Origin: Streptomyces violaceorubidus
Lineage (GTDB): Bacteria; Actinomycetota; Actinomycetes; Streptomycetales; Streptomycetaceae
Reading direction: 5' to 3'
DNA: 64,000 nucleotides
NCBI RefSeq assembly: GCF_000717995.1
Contig: NZ_JODM01000009.1
Span: forward strand, 62,001-126,000
Position numbers and translations under genes: made by a program. Position 1 is the stretch's first letter; every line of letters begins with the position of its first letter. Shown here one piece after another: positions 9,516 through 17,373 of this stretch. The notes beneath the pieces are model-generated. The model ran no database searches. It had not been told where the DNA came from and saw only the letters and a program-made list of their open reading frames with translations.

Positions 9516-10555
9516 GCGGCACCCGGCACCGGGGTGCGAACGGCACCGAGGTCGTCGTGGTCACCGGCGCGAGTGGCGGCGTCGGGCGGGCCACCGCCCG
9601 GGCCTTCGGCGCCCGCGGGGCCGCGGTGGCCCTGCTCGCACGGGGCGAGCACGCCCTCGCGCGCGCGGCCGAGGAGGTCCGCGAAGCGGGCGGGCGCGCC
9701 CTGCCCCTGGTCGTGGACGTCGCCGACGCGGCGGCCGTGGACGCGGCGGCCGGCCGCGTCGAGGAGGAACTCGGCCCGATCGACGTATGGGTGAACGCCG
9801 CGTTCTCGACCGTCTTCGCGCCCGTGGCGGAGATCCGGCCCGAGGAGCTGCGGCGCGCCACCGAGGTGACCTACTTCGGCTTCGTCCACGGCACCCAGGC
9901 CGCCCTGCGGCGCATGACACCGCGCGATCGCGGCACCATCGTCCAGGTGGGATCCGCGCTGGCCGAACGCAGTGTCCCGCTCCAGGCCGTCTACTGCGGG
10001 GCCAAGCACGCCATCCAGGGCTTCACCGAGTCGCTGCGCTGCGAGCTGCTGCACGACCGCAGCGGGGTGCGGGTGACCATGGTGCAGATGCCGGGGCTGA
10101 ACACACCCCAGTTCAGCTGGGTCCTCACCCGGCTGCCCCGCCATCCGCGCCCGGTGGCCCCCGTCTACCAGCCCGAGGTCGCCGCCCGGGCCGTGCTGCA
10201 CGCCGCGGACCACCCCGAGCGGCGCGTGTACTGGGTGGGCGGCTCCACCGTCGCCACCCTGCTGGGCCAGAAGTTCGCCCCGGGGCTCCTGGACCGCTAT
10301 CTGGCGCGCACCGGCTACGAGGGGCAGCAGACCGACCGCCCCGTCGACCCCTCGCGGCCGGTCAACCTCTGGCAGCCGCCCGACGACACCGCCCCGGACG
10401 ACTACGGCGCACACGGGATCTTCGACGAGGAGGCCCATCCGCGCAGCGTCCAGTTCTGGATTTCCCGCAACCGCCGGCCGCTGGCCCTGGCCACGGCCAC
10501 GGCCGGGGCGGTGGCCGCGGCACTCGCGGGCGGACTGCGCCGCCGCGCCGCTTGA
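9512..10555 (+). CDS. SDR-family oxidoreductase with C-terminal membrane segment
   Basis: The 347-residue protein starts at a GTG overlapping the previous stop (GTGA). It has a Rossmann cofactor motif TGASGGVG near residue 20, an NAA motif (NAAFST) and the catalytic YCGAKHA (YxxxK) with a serine in VGSALAERS. The classical SDR domain covers about residues 10-200. A family-specific extension follows, ending in a probable single transmembrane helix ([18 protein letters not shown]) and a basic RRRAA tail, so the enzyme may be membrane-attached. It is coupled to the ThDP enzyme; the substrate is unknown. Confidence 0.85.
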   Translation: MSGTRHRGANGTEVVVVTGASGGVGRATARAFGARGAAVALLARGEHALARAAEEVREAGGRALPLVVDVADAAAVDAAAGRVEEELGPIDVWVNAAFSTVFAPVAEIRPEELRRATEVTYFGFVHGTQAALRRMTPRDRGTIVQVGSALAERSVPLQAVYCGAKHAIQGFTESLRCELLHDRSGVRVTMVQMPGLNTPQFSWVLTRLPRHPRPVAPVYQPEVAARAVLHAADHPERRVYWVGGSTVATLLGQKFAPGLLDRYLARTGYEGQQTDRPVDPSRPVNLWQPPDDTAPDDYGAHGIFDEEAHPRSVQFWISRNRRPLALATATAGAVAAALAGGLRRRAA

Positions 10556-10556
10556 G

Positions 10557-10577
10557 GACCCGCCCGGGGCCCGGGTC
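10557..10577. terminator. Bidirectional hairpin between convergent genes
   Basis: GACCCG and CGGGTC arms with a 9-nt loop sit between the SDR stop and the stop codon of the convergent BrkB-like gene, overlapping the latter. Confidence 0.45.
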
Positions 10578-11379
10578 AGTCCGGCCTGCGGTCGATGTTC
10601 CGCGCCCACCAGTGGTGCTCGCAGAACCAGTGCCCCACCATCGCGCCGCCGAAGACGACGAACCCGACCCCGATCAGCCAGGACTCCACCACCAGCACGA
10701 TGCCGACCGCACCGTAGCTGAAGGCGTTGTCGAGGATGAGCGGCGTGAAGAAGAGGTAGGAGAAGCCGCGCAGGCCGATCAGGCCCACCATCGTGGCGAA
10801 CGCTCCCGGCAGCAGGTCGCGCCAGCGGACCTGGCCGCCCAGCAGGAAGTGCTGGCCCCACCAGAAGAACAGCATGCCGCTGGCGGTCGACAGCGCGATC
10901 CGCGCCGAACCGTGCAGCGCGGTCCGTGTCTGCACCTCCTGGTACAGGTAGGCGGTCAGCAGGACCACCCAGGTCATCTGGCGCCAGATGCGGTGCCACG
11001 GGCCGGCGGGCAGTTCCCAGATCCGCTCGTACCCGTTCTGGACGCTCGCCGCGAAGGACACGCCGAAGACGCCGAGCAGGATCCCGCCCCAGACGCTCGT
11101 CGTGCCGACGACCTTGGTCGGCGGACTGATGATGTCGGTCAGCACCTTGGCCGACCGCCCCGACAGCCCCATGCCGTCGGCCAGCCACGAGGCGAAGCCC
11201 CCGCGGCCCAGCGGGTCGGCGGCGGCCACCACGATCAGCAGCGGTGCGAGCGTGACCAGGGCGAGCGTGGCGAAACCCATGGCCCTGTGCATCAGCTCCA
11301 GGTCCCGGCCGCGCCGGACCAGGGCGGACGCGGCCAGCCAGTCCCACGCACGGTGGAACGGCCGCCACAACCGGTTCAC
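10576..11379 (-). CDS. YihY/BrkB-family inner-membrane protein
   Basis: This protein of about 267 residues belongs to the YihY/virulence-factor BrkB family of six-helix membrane proteins. The N-terminal amphipathic segment with WRPFHRAWDWLAAS is followed by hydrophobic stretches such as GFATLALVTLAPLLIVVAAA and GAVGIVLVVESWLIGVGFVVF. The GTG at 11379 is preferred because GAGGAG lies 7 nt upstream; a longer open frame upstream is not protein-like. The family function is uncertain (transport or envelope roles have been suggested). It is convergent with the SDR gene. Confidence 0.82.
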   Translation of the reverse strand: MNRLWRPFHRAWDWLAASALVRRGRDLELMHRAMGFATLALVTLAPLLIVVAAADPLGRGGFASWLADGMGLSGRSAKVLTDIISPPTKVVGTTSVWGGILLGVFGVSFAASVQNGYERIWELPAGPWHRIWRQMTWVVLLTAYLYQEVQTRTALHGSARIALSTASGMLFFWWGQHFLLGGQVRWRDLLPGAFATMVGLIGLRGFSYLFFTPLILDNAFSYGAVGIVLVVESWLIGVGFVVFGGAMVGHWFCEHHWWARNIDRRPD

Positions 11380-11533
11380 GGGGTGCTCCTCGGGCCTCTT
11401 TTCGATGGCTCGCGACGGGGAACTGAGTGACCCGGCCCGCGCCCGGACAAACGTCGGTTGACCCGTACGGCCGCGCATGGACCGGACGACGCGGGGAACC
11501 GGGCCCCGGAACGAGAAGGCGAGGGAGCCCGCG

Positions 11534-12691
11534 ATGACGACGCCGACCGGCCCGGGAACGAGGGCATTGGACGCGTGCCCGGTCGACGCGGTCGACGTGC
11601 ATGCCTTCGAGATCCCCACCGACGGGCCCGAGGGCCGCGAGCAGGACGGCACCCTGGAGTGGGACGCCACGACCCTGGTCCTGGTGCGCGCGCACGCCGG
11701 CGGCCGCACCGGAGTCGGCTACACCTACGGGGACGTCTCGGTGGCGTCCTTCGTGGACTCGGTACTCAGGCCGGTCGTCGAGGGCAGCCCCGTCTCCTCG
11801 CCCCCCGCCCTGTGGGAGCGGATGGGCGGCCGGATGCGCAACGCCGGCCGGCCCGGCGTCGGGGCGATGGCCCGCTCCGCCGTCGACGTGGCGCTGTGGG
11901 ACCTCAAGGCACGGCTGCTGGACCTTCCGCTGGTCCAGCTCCTGCCCGCCCACCACGACCGGGTGCCCGTCTACGGCAGCGGCGGCTTCACCAACTACCC
12001 CCTGGACCGCCTCACCGACCAGCTCGCCGGATGGGCCGGGCAGGGCATCGGGCGGGTGAAGCTGAAGACCTCGCGGGACCCGGAGGCCGACCCGCGGCGC
12101 CTGACCGCCGTACGCCGGGCGGTGGGTGACGGGACGGAGCTGTTCACCGACGCCAACGGTGCGCTCGGCCGCAAGGAGGCCCTGTACTGGGCGCACCGCT
12201 TCCACGACGAGTGGGACGTGCGCTGGTTCGAGGAACCGGTCGGCTCCGCGGACCTGGAGGGGCTGCGGATGCTGCGCGAGCGGGGCCCGGCACGGCTGGA
12301 GATCACCGCGGGGGAGTACGCCTTCACCGCTCAGGACTTCGCCAACCTGACCGAGGGCCCCGCGGTCGACTGCCTCCAGGCCGACGTCACCCGGTGCGGC
12401 GGCATCACCGGCGTGCTGGAGGTGGCCGGTCTGTCCGCCGTCCGGCACCTGGACCTGTCCGCGCACTGCGCGCCCGCGGTGTCCGCGCACGCCTTCTGCG
12501 CCGTGCGCCGGCTGCGGCACCTGGAGTACTTCCACGACCACGTGCGCGTCGAGCGGATGCTGTTCGACGGCACCCTGGCGCCCGAGGGCGGGGCCCTGCG
12601 CCCCGACACCTCACGGCCCGGTCTCGGCCTGGACGTCAGGTGGGCGGACGCGGAGCCCTACCGGGTGCACGGGGTCCGCCCGCCGCGCTGA
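11534..12691 (+). CDS. Enolase-superfamily enzyme (mandelate racemase/muconate lactonizing type)
   Basis: The 385-residue protein keeps the superfamily active site: the KxK pair in RVKLKTS, metal ligands in FTDANGAL (D), FEEPVGS (E) and ITAGEYAF (E), LQADVTRCGGIT, and a histidine in LSAHCAP. The N-terminal capping domain occupies about residues 1-130 and the (beta/alpha)7-beta barrel the remainder. The ATG at 11534 is preferred because GAGGGAG lies just upstream; an in-frame ATG 57 nt earlier has no good ribosome site. Members racemise, dehydrate or epimerise sugar acids or aromatic hydroxy acids. The substrate cannot be fixed here, and there are no pathway neighbours. Confidence 0.85.
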   Translation: MTTPTGPGTRALDACPVDAVDVHAFEIPTDGPEGREQDGTLEWDATTLVLVRAHAGGRTGVGYTYGDVSVASFVDSVLRPVVEGSPVSSPPALWERMGGRMRNAGRPGVGAMARSAVDVALWDLKARLLDLPLVQLLPAHHDRVPVYGSGGFTNYPLDRLTDQLAGWAGQGIGRVKLKTSRDPEADPRRLTAVRRAVGDGTELFTDANGALGRKEALYWAHRFHDEWDVRWFEEPVGSADLEGLRMLRERGPARLEITAGEYAFTAQDFANLTEGPAVDCLQADVTRCGGITGVLEVAGLSAVRHLDLSAHCAPAVSAHAFCAVRRLRHLEYFHDHVRVERMLFDGTLAPEGGALRPDTSRPGLGLDVRWADAEPYRVHGVRPPR

Positions 12692-12715
12692 CGCGGGCCC
12701 CGGGACCCGGTGCCC

Positions 12716-13120
12716 TCAGGGGTCGCTGCGCTGCTGTGCCTCCCGCACGCGCTCGTTGTGCCAGGCGACGGCCGCGCGTATCTGGGGCTCCTGGAGACCC
12801 GTCCGGCAGCCGAGCTGGTCCATGGACAGGGCGGGCGGCCCGGTGGTCAGGGCCCGGCTCACCTTCGCCGCCCACAGCTCCTCGTCCACGAAGGGCCGGT
12901 GGGCGTACCCGTCCTTGATCTCGTCGAAGTGCTCGTCCGAGCACGCCGTGATGAGCCGCAGCCCGTCGAACCACTCGTTGGTGGCGTGCACCGCGGACGA
13001 GTCCGGCACGTAGCCCGTCACGGACTCGTCCTCGGGGAAGACCCTGGCGCACAGGTCGCACAGCTCCATGGGGACCGGCTTGGCGGCCCGACGGTCCTTC
13101 CTGCCCTTGCGCTTCCACAT
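12716..13120 (-). CDS. Hypothetical protein with CxxC motif
   Basis: This protein of about 134 residues has a very basic start (MWKRKGRKDRRAAK), a CDLC pair and a further ACSDEH segment, so metal binding is possible. I do not recognise the family. The start at 13120 follows GGGAG. It lies just downstream of the GAF-ANTAR gene on the same strand with a 72-nt gap and could be co-transcribed with it. Confidence 0.7.
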   Translation of the reverse strand: MWKRKGRKDRRAAKPVPMELCDLCARVFPEDESVTGYVPDSSAVHATNEWFDGLRLITACSDEHFDEIKDGYAHRPFVDEELWAAKVSRALTTGPPALSMDQLGCRTGLQEPQIRAAVAWHNERVREAQQRSDP

Positions 13121-13192
13121 GGCGACTCCCGGGTTCGGTGTCCGGAATGCCGGAGTTACCCGCGGGACGGGAAGCAAACGCCCGACGCGGTC

Positions 13193-13885
13193 TCAGGGCA
13201 TGGTGCCCCGTTCGCAGACCCGTGCCGCCACCTCCCGGAGTTTGACGTTGTGGTCCTGCGAGTAGCGGCGCAGCGCGGCGAAGGCCTGGTCCTCGGTGAG
13301 CCGGTGCCGTCCCATGAGGATGCCCATGGCCTCCCCGATGGTGTGCCGGGTGCCGATGGCCTCCTGCAACTGGGCGTGGGTGCGGGCGCTGGAGAAGGCG
13401 ACCGCCGCATGCGAGGCCAGCAGCCAGCCGGCCGTCTCGTCGGCCTCGGTGAAGGCGCCGGGGCGGTAGGAGTACAGGTTCAGCGCGCCGAGGTCCTCGT
13501 CCTCGGTGAACAGCAGGAAGCCCATCATGCTGCCGAGGTTCAGCTTGCGTGCCTGAGGGACGTACTTGGGCCAGCGCACCGCCTCGTCGGTGAAGTCGAC
13601 GATCCGGAATTGGCGCTCCCCCGACGAGGTGCGGGCGGCGTCGAAGCACGGGCCCTCCCCGACGCGCCCCTGCAGTTCGTCGCTGTCGACCACCACCTGT
13701 TCCGTGGGGGCCAGCGACTGCACCGTGCCGCCCCGCAGGATGAGGATGCCGGCGGCGTCGCAGTCCGCCACCAGCTCGGTGGCCGCGGCGGTGATCCGCC
13801 GCAGGGTGTCGTGCACCGATTCCTGGGCCAGCAGATCGCGTGCCAGCGACGCCATCTGCTCCGCGAACCCGCGCCAGTCGTCCAT
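13193..13885 (-). CDS. GAF and ANTAR domain RNA-binding antiterminator
   Basis: The 230-residue protein has an N-terminal GAF sensor domain (about 15-150, with LGSMMGFLLFTEDEDLGALN) and a C-terminal ANTAR domain (about 165-225, with HTIGEAMGILMGRHRLTEDQ and the conserved ALRRYSQDHN). ANTAR proteins bind paired RNA hairpins and prevent transcription termination; the GAF domain presumably senses a small ligand. The ATG at 13885 is supported by AGGAGGAAACGGC. It is divergent from the marR-MFS pair. Confidence 0.88.
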   Translation of the reverse strand: MDDWRGFAEQMASLARDLLAQESVHDTLRRITAAATELVADCDAAGILILRGGTVQSLAPTEQVVVDSDELQGRVGEGPCFDAARTSSGERQFRIVDFTDEAVRWPKYVPQARKLNLGSMMGFLLFTEDEDLGALNLYSYRPGAFTEADETAGWLLASHAAVAFSSARTHAQLQEAIGTRHTIGEAMGILMGRHRLTEDQAFAALRRYSQDHNVKLREVAARVCERGTMP

Positions 13886-13969
13886 GCCGTTTCCTCCTCT
13901 TCCCCTCGGCTCCCGCGACGAGTGCCCCGGGGACGGAAGGACGCAACGGGAAGGGCGCCGCGACACATC

Positions 13970-14007
13970 TTGTTTCACGCTACATCTAAATGCATAATGC
14001 GCTTATG
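13970..14007 (+). promoter_or_regulatory. Promoter and MarR operator giving a leaderless mRNA
   Basis: A TTGTTT -35 box (13970-13975), a 17-bp spacer and a CATAAT -10 box (13993-13998) place the transcription start at about 14005, the A of the ATG. An inverted repeat CATAA-N5-TTATG (13993-14007) covers the -10 box and the start codon. It is a plausible autoregulatory site for the MarR protein. Confidence 0.6.
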
Positions 14008-14493
14008 GATGTGCCGACGGAGGGCCCCGGCCCGCACGGTCCGCTCCGGAAGGACCCGGACCCCGACGACCTGATCATCGCCGCGGAGGAGATGATCAGG
14101 TACGTGCGGCACAGTGCCCGGACCGGTGGTCTGAGCACCGCCGCCGCCTCGACGCTGGCCAGGCTGAGCCGCGAGGGCCCCCGGCGGCTGACCGAGCTGG
14201 CCAGGGCCGAGGGCGTCTCCCAGCCGAACATGACCCAGCTCGTCACCCGCCTGGAACGCGCGGGCCTGGTCCGGCGCGCCGCCGACGTCAGCGACGGCCG
14301 CGGCGTACTCGTGGCGGTGACACCCGCCGGCGCCGAGGTCCTGGCCGCGCGGCGCATCGAGCGTGCCCGGGCCCTCGGGCAGCTCATGGAGGACATGACC
14401 GGGCCGGAGCGACAGGCGACCACCACCGCGCTGCTGGCCCTGGCCCGGGTCATCCGCAACCGTCCGTACCCCCCGGAGGAAGACCGCGCATGA
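14005..14493 (+). CDS. MarR-family transcriptional regulator
   Basis: This winged-helix regulator of 162 residues has the MarR core LSREGPRRLTELARAEGVSQ (recognition region) and the wing VSDGRGVLVAVTPAGAEVL. The start at 14005 is preferred over an ATG at 13990 because the promoter predicts a leaderless transcript beginning there and no ribosome site is visible. The stop overlaps the start of the following MFS gene (ATGA), so repressor and transporter are co-expressed. The arrangement is typical of an efflux pump controlled by its own small-molecule-sensing repressor. Confidence 0.88.
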   Translation: MDVPTEGPGPHGPLRKDPDPDDLIIAAEEMIRYVRHSARTGGLSTAAASTLARLSREGPRRLTELARAEGVSQPNMTQLVTRLERAGLVRRAADVSDGRGVLVAVTPAGAEVLAARRIERARALGQLMEDMTGPERQATTTALLALARVIRNRPYPPEEDRA

Positions 14494-16211
14494 GTGCACC
14501 CCGTGGAAAGGCCGCCAGTCCCTTCCGGCAGCCGAAGGCCGTCTGGGCCGTCGCCTTCGCCTGCGTCATCTCGTTCATGGGCATCGGCCTGGTCGACCCG
14601 ATCCTGCCGGCGCTGGCCGAAAGCCTCGACGCCACCCCCAGCCAGGTCTCCCTGCTGTTCAGCAGCTACCTGATCGTCACCGCCGTCGCCATGCTCTTCG
14701 TCGGCTGGGTCTCCAGCCGCATCGGCGCCAAGCGCACCCTGGTCACCGGCCTCGCCGTCATCGTCGTCTTCGCCGCCCTGGCCGGCGCCACCGACTCCAT
14801 CGACGGCATCGTCGGATTCCGGGCCGGCTGGGGACTGGGCAACGCCCTGTTCATCGCCACCTCCCTCGCGGTCATCGTGGCCTCCGCCAGCGGCGGCTTC
14901 AGCGGCGCGATCATCCTCTACGAGACCGCCCTCGGACTGGGCATCGCCGTCGGCCCCCTGCTCGGCGGCGAACTGGGCGGGATCAGCTGGCGCGGCCCGT
15001 TCTTCGGCGTCGCCGCCCTGATGGCCGTCGCCCTGATCGCCACCCTCGCCTTCGTCCCCGACCTGCCCCGGCCCGAGCGGGTCACCTCACCGCTGGCCCC
15101 CCTCAAGGCCCTGCGCCATCGCGGCCTGCTGACCATGGGCATCATGGCCCTGCTGTACAACTGGGGCTTCTTCACCATGCTCGGCTACGCCCCGTACCCG
15201 ATGGAACTGGACGCCCACGAGCTCGGTCTGGTCTTCACCGGCTGGGGCCTGCTGGTCGCCGCCTTCAGCGTCTTCTTCGCGCCCCGCCTCCAGGCCCGCT
15301 TCGGCACCGCGCCCGTCCTCTACGCCAACCTGCTCGGCCTCGCCGTCGTCATGGCCGTCATAGCCGCCGGCGTCACCCACCCCACGACCGTGATCGTCGC
15401 GGTCGTCGTCAGCGGCGCCTTCATCGGCATCAACAACACCCTCACCACCCAGGCCGTTATGCTCGTCTCGCCGGTCGAGCGTCCCGTCGCCTCCTCCGCC
15501 TACGGCTTCCTGCGCTTCATCGGCGGCGGACTGGCCCCCTACGTCGCCGGAAAGCTCGCCGACGCCACCGACCTGAGCGTCCCCTTCTACCTCGGTGCCG
15601 CCACCTTCCTCCTCGCCGTCCCCGTCCTGGCCGGCGGACACCGGCTGCTGCGCCGGGCCGAGGCCGGCACCGGCGAAGGGGAGCCGGTGACCCCGACGCT
15701 GACCCCCGTCGGCGCCCCCGCCCCGACCGACGCGCCGCCCGTGGTCGTGGCCGTCGGTGCCCACCCCGGGGCCGCCGCCGTCGTGGACGCCGCCGCACGC
15801 CTCGCCCGCGACACCGGGAGCCCGCTCGAAGTCGTCCACGTACGACGGACCGCCGTCGTCGAGGAACAGGCCGCCGACACCGAGACCGACGCGGAGGCCA
15901 AGGCCGCCGTCACCGCGCACCTCGACCGGCTGGGCGGCCTCGGTGTCGCCGCCGGCGGCCAGATCCTCACCGGCGTCGGCGACCACGCCGCCGCGGGCCG
16001 CGCCCTGGCCCGGCACGCCGCCGAGGTCGGGGCCCGCACGGTCGCGGTCGGCCGCTCCCCGAGGGGACCGCTGACCCAGTTCGCCGACGGCAGCTTCACC
16101 AGCGCCCTCACCCACGCCGCCACCTGCACCGTCGTCCTCGTCGACCCCGACACGGAGCCACGCCCCCTGACGGCGCGGTCCCTCGCACAGCTGCGCACCG
16201 AGGCGCGGTGA
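14490..16211 (+). CDS. MFS transporter fused to a C-terminal universal stress protein domain
   Basis: The 573-residue protein has a 12-helix MFS domain (about 1-395, beginning VWAVAFACVISFMGIGLVDP and carrying GWVSSRIGAKRTL as loop 2-3 motif A). A Pro/Thr-rich linker follows, then a cytoplasmic UspA-like domain (about 412-565, with VVVAVGAHPGAAAVVDAAARLA, ARTVAVGRSPRG and TCTVVLVDP). The Usp nucleotide-binding pattern GxxG/S-x9-G is approximate. Overlap with marR suggests drug or metabolite efflux whose activity might be tuned by the attached Usp domain. Nothing in the sequence indicates the substrate. Confidence 0.88.
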   Translation: MSAPRGKAASPFRQPKAVWAVAFACVISFMGIGLVDPILPALAESLDATPSQVSLLFSSYLIVTAVAMLFVGWVSSRIGAKRTLVTGLAVIVVFAALAGATDSIDGIVGFRAGWGLGNALFIATSLAVIVASASGGFSGAIILYETALGLGIAVGPLLGGELGGISWRGPFFGVAALMAVALIATLAFVPDLPRPERVTSPLAPLKALRHRGLLTMGIMALLYNWGFFTMLGYAPYPMELDAHELGLVFTGWGLLVAAFSVFFAPRLQARFGTAPVLYANLLGLAVVMAVIAAGVTHPTTVIVAVVVSGAFIGINNTLTTQAVMLVSPVERPVASSAYGFLRFIGGGLAPYVAGKLADATDLSVPFYLGAATFLLAVPVLAGGHRLLRRAEAGTGEGEPVTPTLTPVGAPAPTDAPPVVVAVGAHPGAAAVVDAAARLARDTGSPLEVVHVRRTAVVEEQAADTETDAEAKAAVTAHLDRLGGLGVAAGGQILTGVGDHAAAGRALARHAAEVGARTVAVGRSPRGPLTQFADGSFTSALTHAATCTVVLVDPDTEPRPLTARSLAQLRTEAR

Positions 16212-16227
16212 ACCGCTCCGGGACACG

Positions 16228-16255
16228 GCGGGCCGCCCCGGCCCGGGGCGCCCGC
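16228..16255. terminator. Bidirectional GC hairpin
   Basis: CGCCCCGG and CCGGGGCG arms around one base are extended by GCGGG/CCCGC with a single bulge. It lies between the convergent MFS-Usp and cupin-like genes. Confidence 0.55.
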
Positions 16256-16264
16256 TCCCGCTGA

Positions 16265-16708
16265 TCAGGCGCCGTCCTCGCCGAGGGAGCGGCGCAGCCG
16301 GTCGGCGGCCTGAGGGGGCTGGATGCGCATGCCGGGGCGACGACGGTGCACGGTCAGGTACGTCACCCCGTCCGGCCCGGCGAGGACGGCCCGCGTCGAG
16401 CCGTGCGGCAGCCAGGTCAGGACGCCCGTGCGCAGGGGGTGTTCGCCGTCGGCGCAGTCGAGGCGGGCCGCCCCGTCGAGGACGAGGAGCAGGACGTCGA
16501 GGTCGGGCTCGGTGTGCGTGTCCACCCTTCCCCCGGCGGGCAGGCGGACGACGTTGGCGTCGAGCTGCCGTCCGGTCTCCGCCAGTTTCCACAGCGCACC
16601 GGCCGGCGCGTCGCCGCCCTGGGACACGAGCGCAGCCGTGTCGCACAGCACCCGGGGGAGGGGGGAGTGCGCCGCCGTGCCCGGGGAGCCGCTGTCTTCC
16701 ACTGCCAT
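16265..16708 (-). CDS. Small cupin-like protein
   Basis: This protein of about 147 residues has a single cupin-type beta-barrel: RLPAGGRVDTHTEPDLDVLLLVLDGAARL resembles cupin motif 1, in its spacing of acidic and histidine residues, and GVLTWLPHGSTRAVLAG resembles motif 2. No catalytic function can be named. The ATG at 16708 is chosen because coding character begins there, but its ribosome site is weak. It is divergent from nsrR and may share its promoter region, so a link to redox or nitric-oxide stress is possible but unproven. Confidence 0.65.
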   Translation of the reverse strand: MAVEDSGSPGTAAHSPLPRVLCDTAALVSQGGDAPAGALWKLAETGRQLDANVVRLPAGGRVDTHTEPDLDVLLLVLDGAARLDCADGEHPLRTGVLTWLPHGSTRAVLAGPDGVTYLTVHRRRPGMRIQPPQAADRLRRSLGEDGA

Positions 16709-16855
16709 CAGATGTCGCCGATCCGTGTGCCAACCGTCCCTGTACGCCGCCCTCTTGAGCGGTGCGCCCCGTGCGGTCGGCCCAGTGACGCACTGCACAG
16801 GGCCCGTACCCCGGGTAAAGGCGAACCTAGCATGCGTATTTGATAGCGTCCTGGT

Positions 16856-17302
16856 GTGCGGCTGACGAAATTCACCGACCTGGCACTGCGTTCGGTCATG
16901 CGCCTGGCCGTGGTGGGGGACGGTGACGAACCCCTGGCCACCCGGGAGGTGGCCGAGGTCGTCGGTGTGCCGTACACCCACGCGGCGAAGGCCATCACCC
17001 GCCTCCAGCACCTGGGTGTGGTGGAGGCGCGGCGGGGGCGTGGTGGCGGGCTGACCCTGACCGGCCTGGGGCGGCGCGCCTCGGTGGGCTGGCTGGTGCG
17101 CGAACTCGAGGGCGACGGCGAGGTGGTCGACTGCGAGGGCGACAATCCGTGCCCGCTGCGCGGGGCCTGCCGGCTGCGCGGGGCGCTGCGCGACGCCCAG
17201 GAGGCGTTCTACGCCGCGCTCGACCCGCTGACCGTGACCGACCTGGTGGCCTCGCCGACCGGTCCGGTCCTGATCGGCCTCACGGACCGCCCCTCGGGGT
17301 GA
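16856..17302 (+). CDS. nsrR: Rrf2-family [Fe-S] nitric-oxide sensor NsrR
   Basis: The 148-residue Rrf2 winged-helix protein carries exactly the cluster ligands described for Streptomyces NsrR: Asp8, and Cys93, Cys99 and Cys105 in VDCEGDNPCPLRGAC. It should bind a [4Fe-4S] cluster, repress DNA when holo, and release it on reaction with nitric oxide. The start is a GTG at 16856 with little ribosome-site signal. An AT-rich stretch (about 16831-16846) immediately before the start is a candidate autoregulatory site. The next gene, hmpA, has a clear NsrR site in front of it. Confidence 0.95.
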   Translation: MRLTKFTDLALRSVMRLAVVGDGDEPLATREVAEVVGVPYTHAAKAITRLQHLGVVEARRGRGGGLTLTGLGRRASVGWLVRELEGDGEVVDCEGDNPCPLRGACRLRGALRDAQEAFYAALDPLTVTDLVASPTGPVLIGLTDRPSG

Positions 17303-17339
17303 CGGGCGGCTGCCCCCAGGGTGCCTTCCTGTGTCCTAA

Positions 17340-17362
17340 AACACGAATATCGTCTACCAATT
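17340..17362 (+). promoter_or_regulatory. NsrR binding site in the hmpA promoter
   Basis: The sequence beginning AACACGAATATCGT and ending CTACCAATT matches, as I remember it, the characterised NsrR target upstream of S. coelicolor hmpA1, with one difference (G for A). It ends 11 nt before the hmpA start codon and just before the AAGGAG ribosome site, so NsrR would block transcription until nitric oxide appears. Confidence 0.85.
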
Positions 17363-17373
17363 AAGGAGTCGCT

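Noticed and set aside
10576..11709. Long N-terminal extension of the BrkB-like protein
   Set aside because: The first 110 codons are Arg/Ser/Pro-rich with no family similarity and overlap the divergent enolase-superfamily start; the GTG at 11379 has a strong ribosome site.
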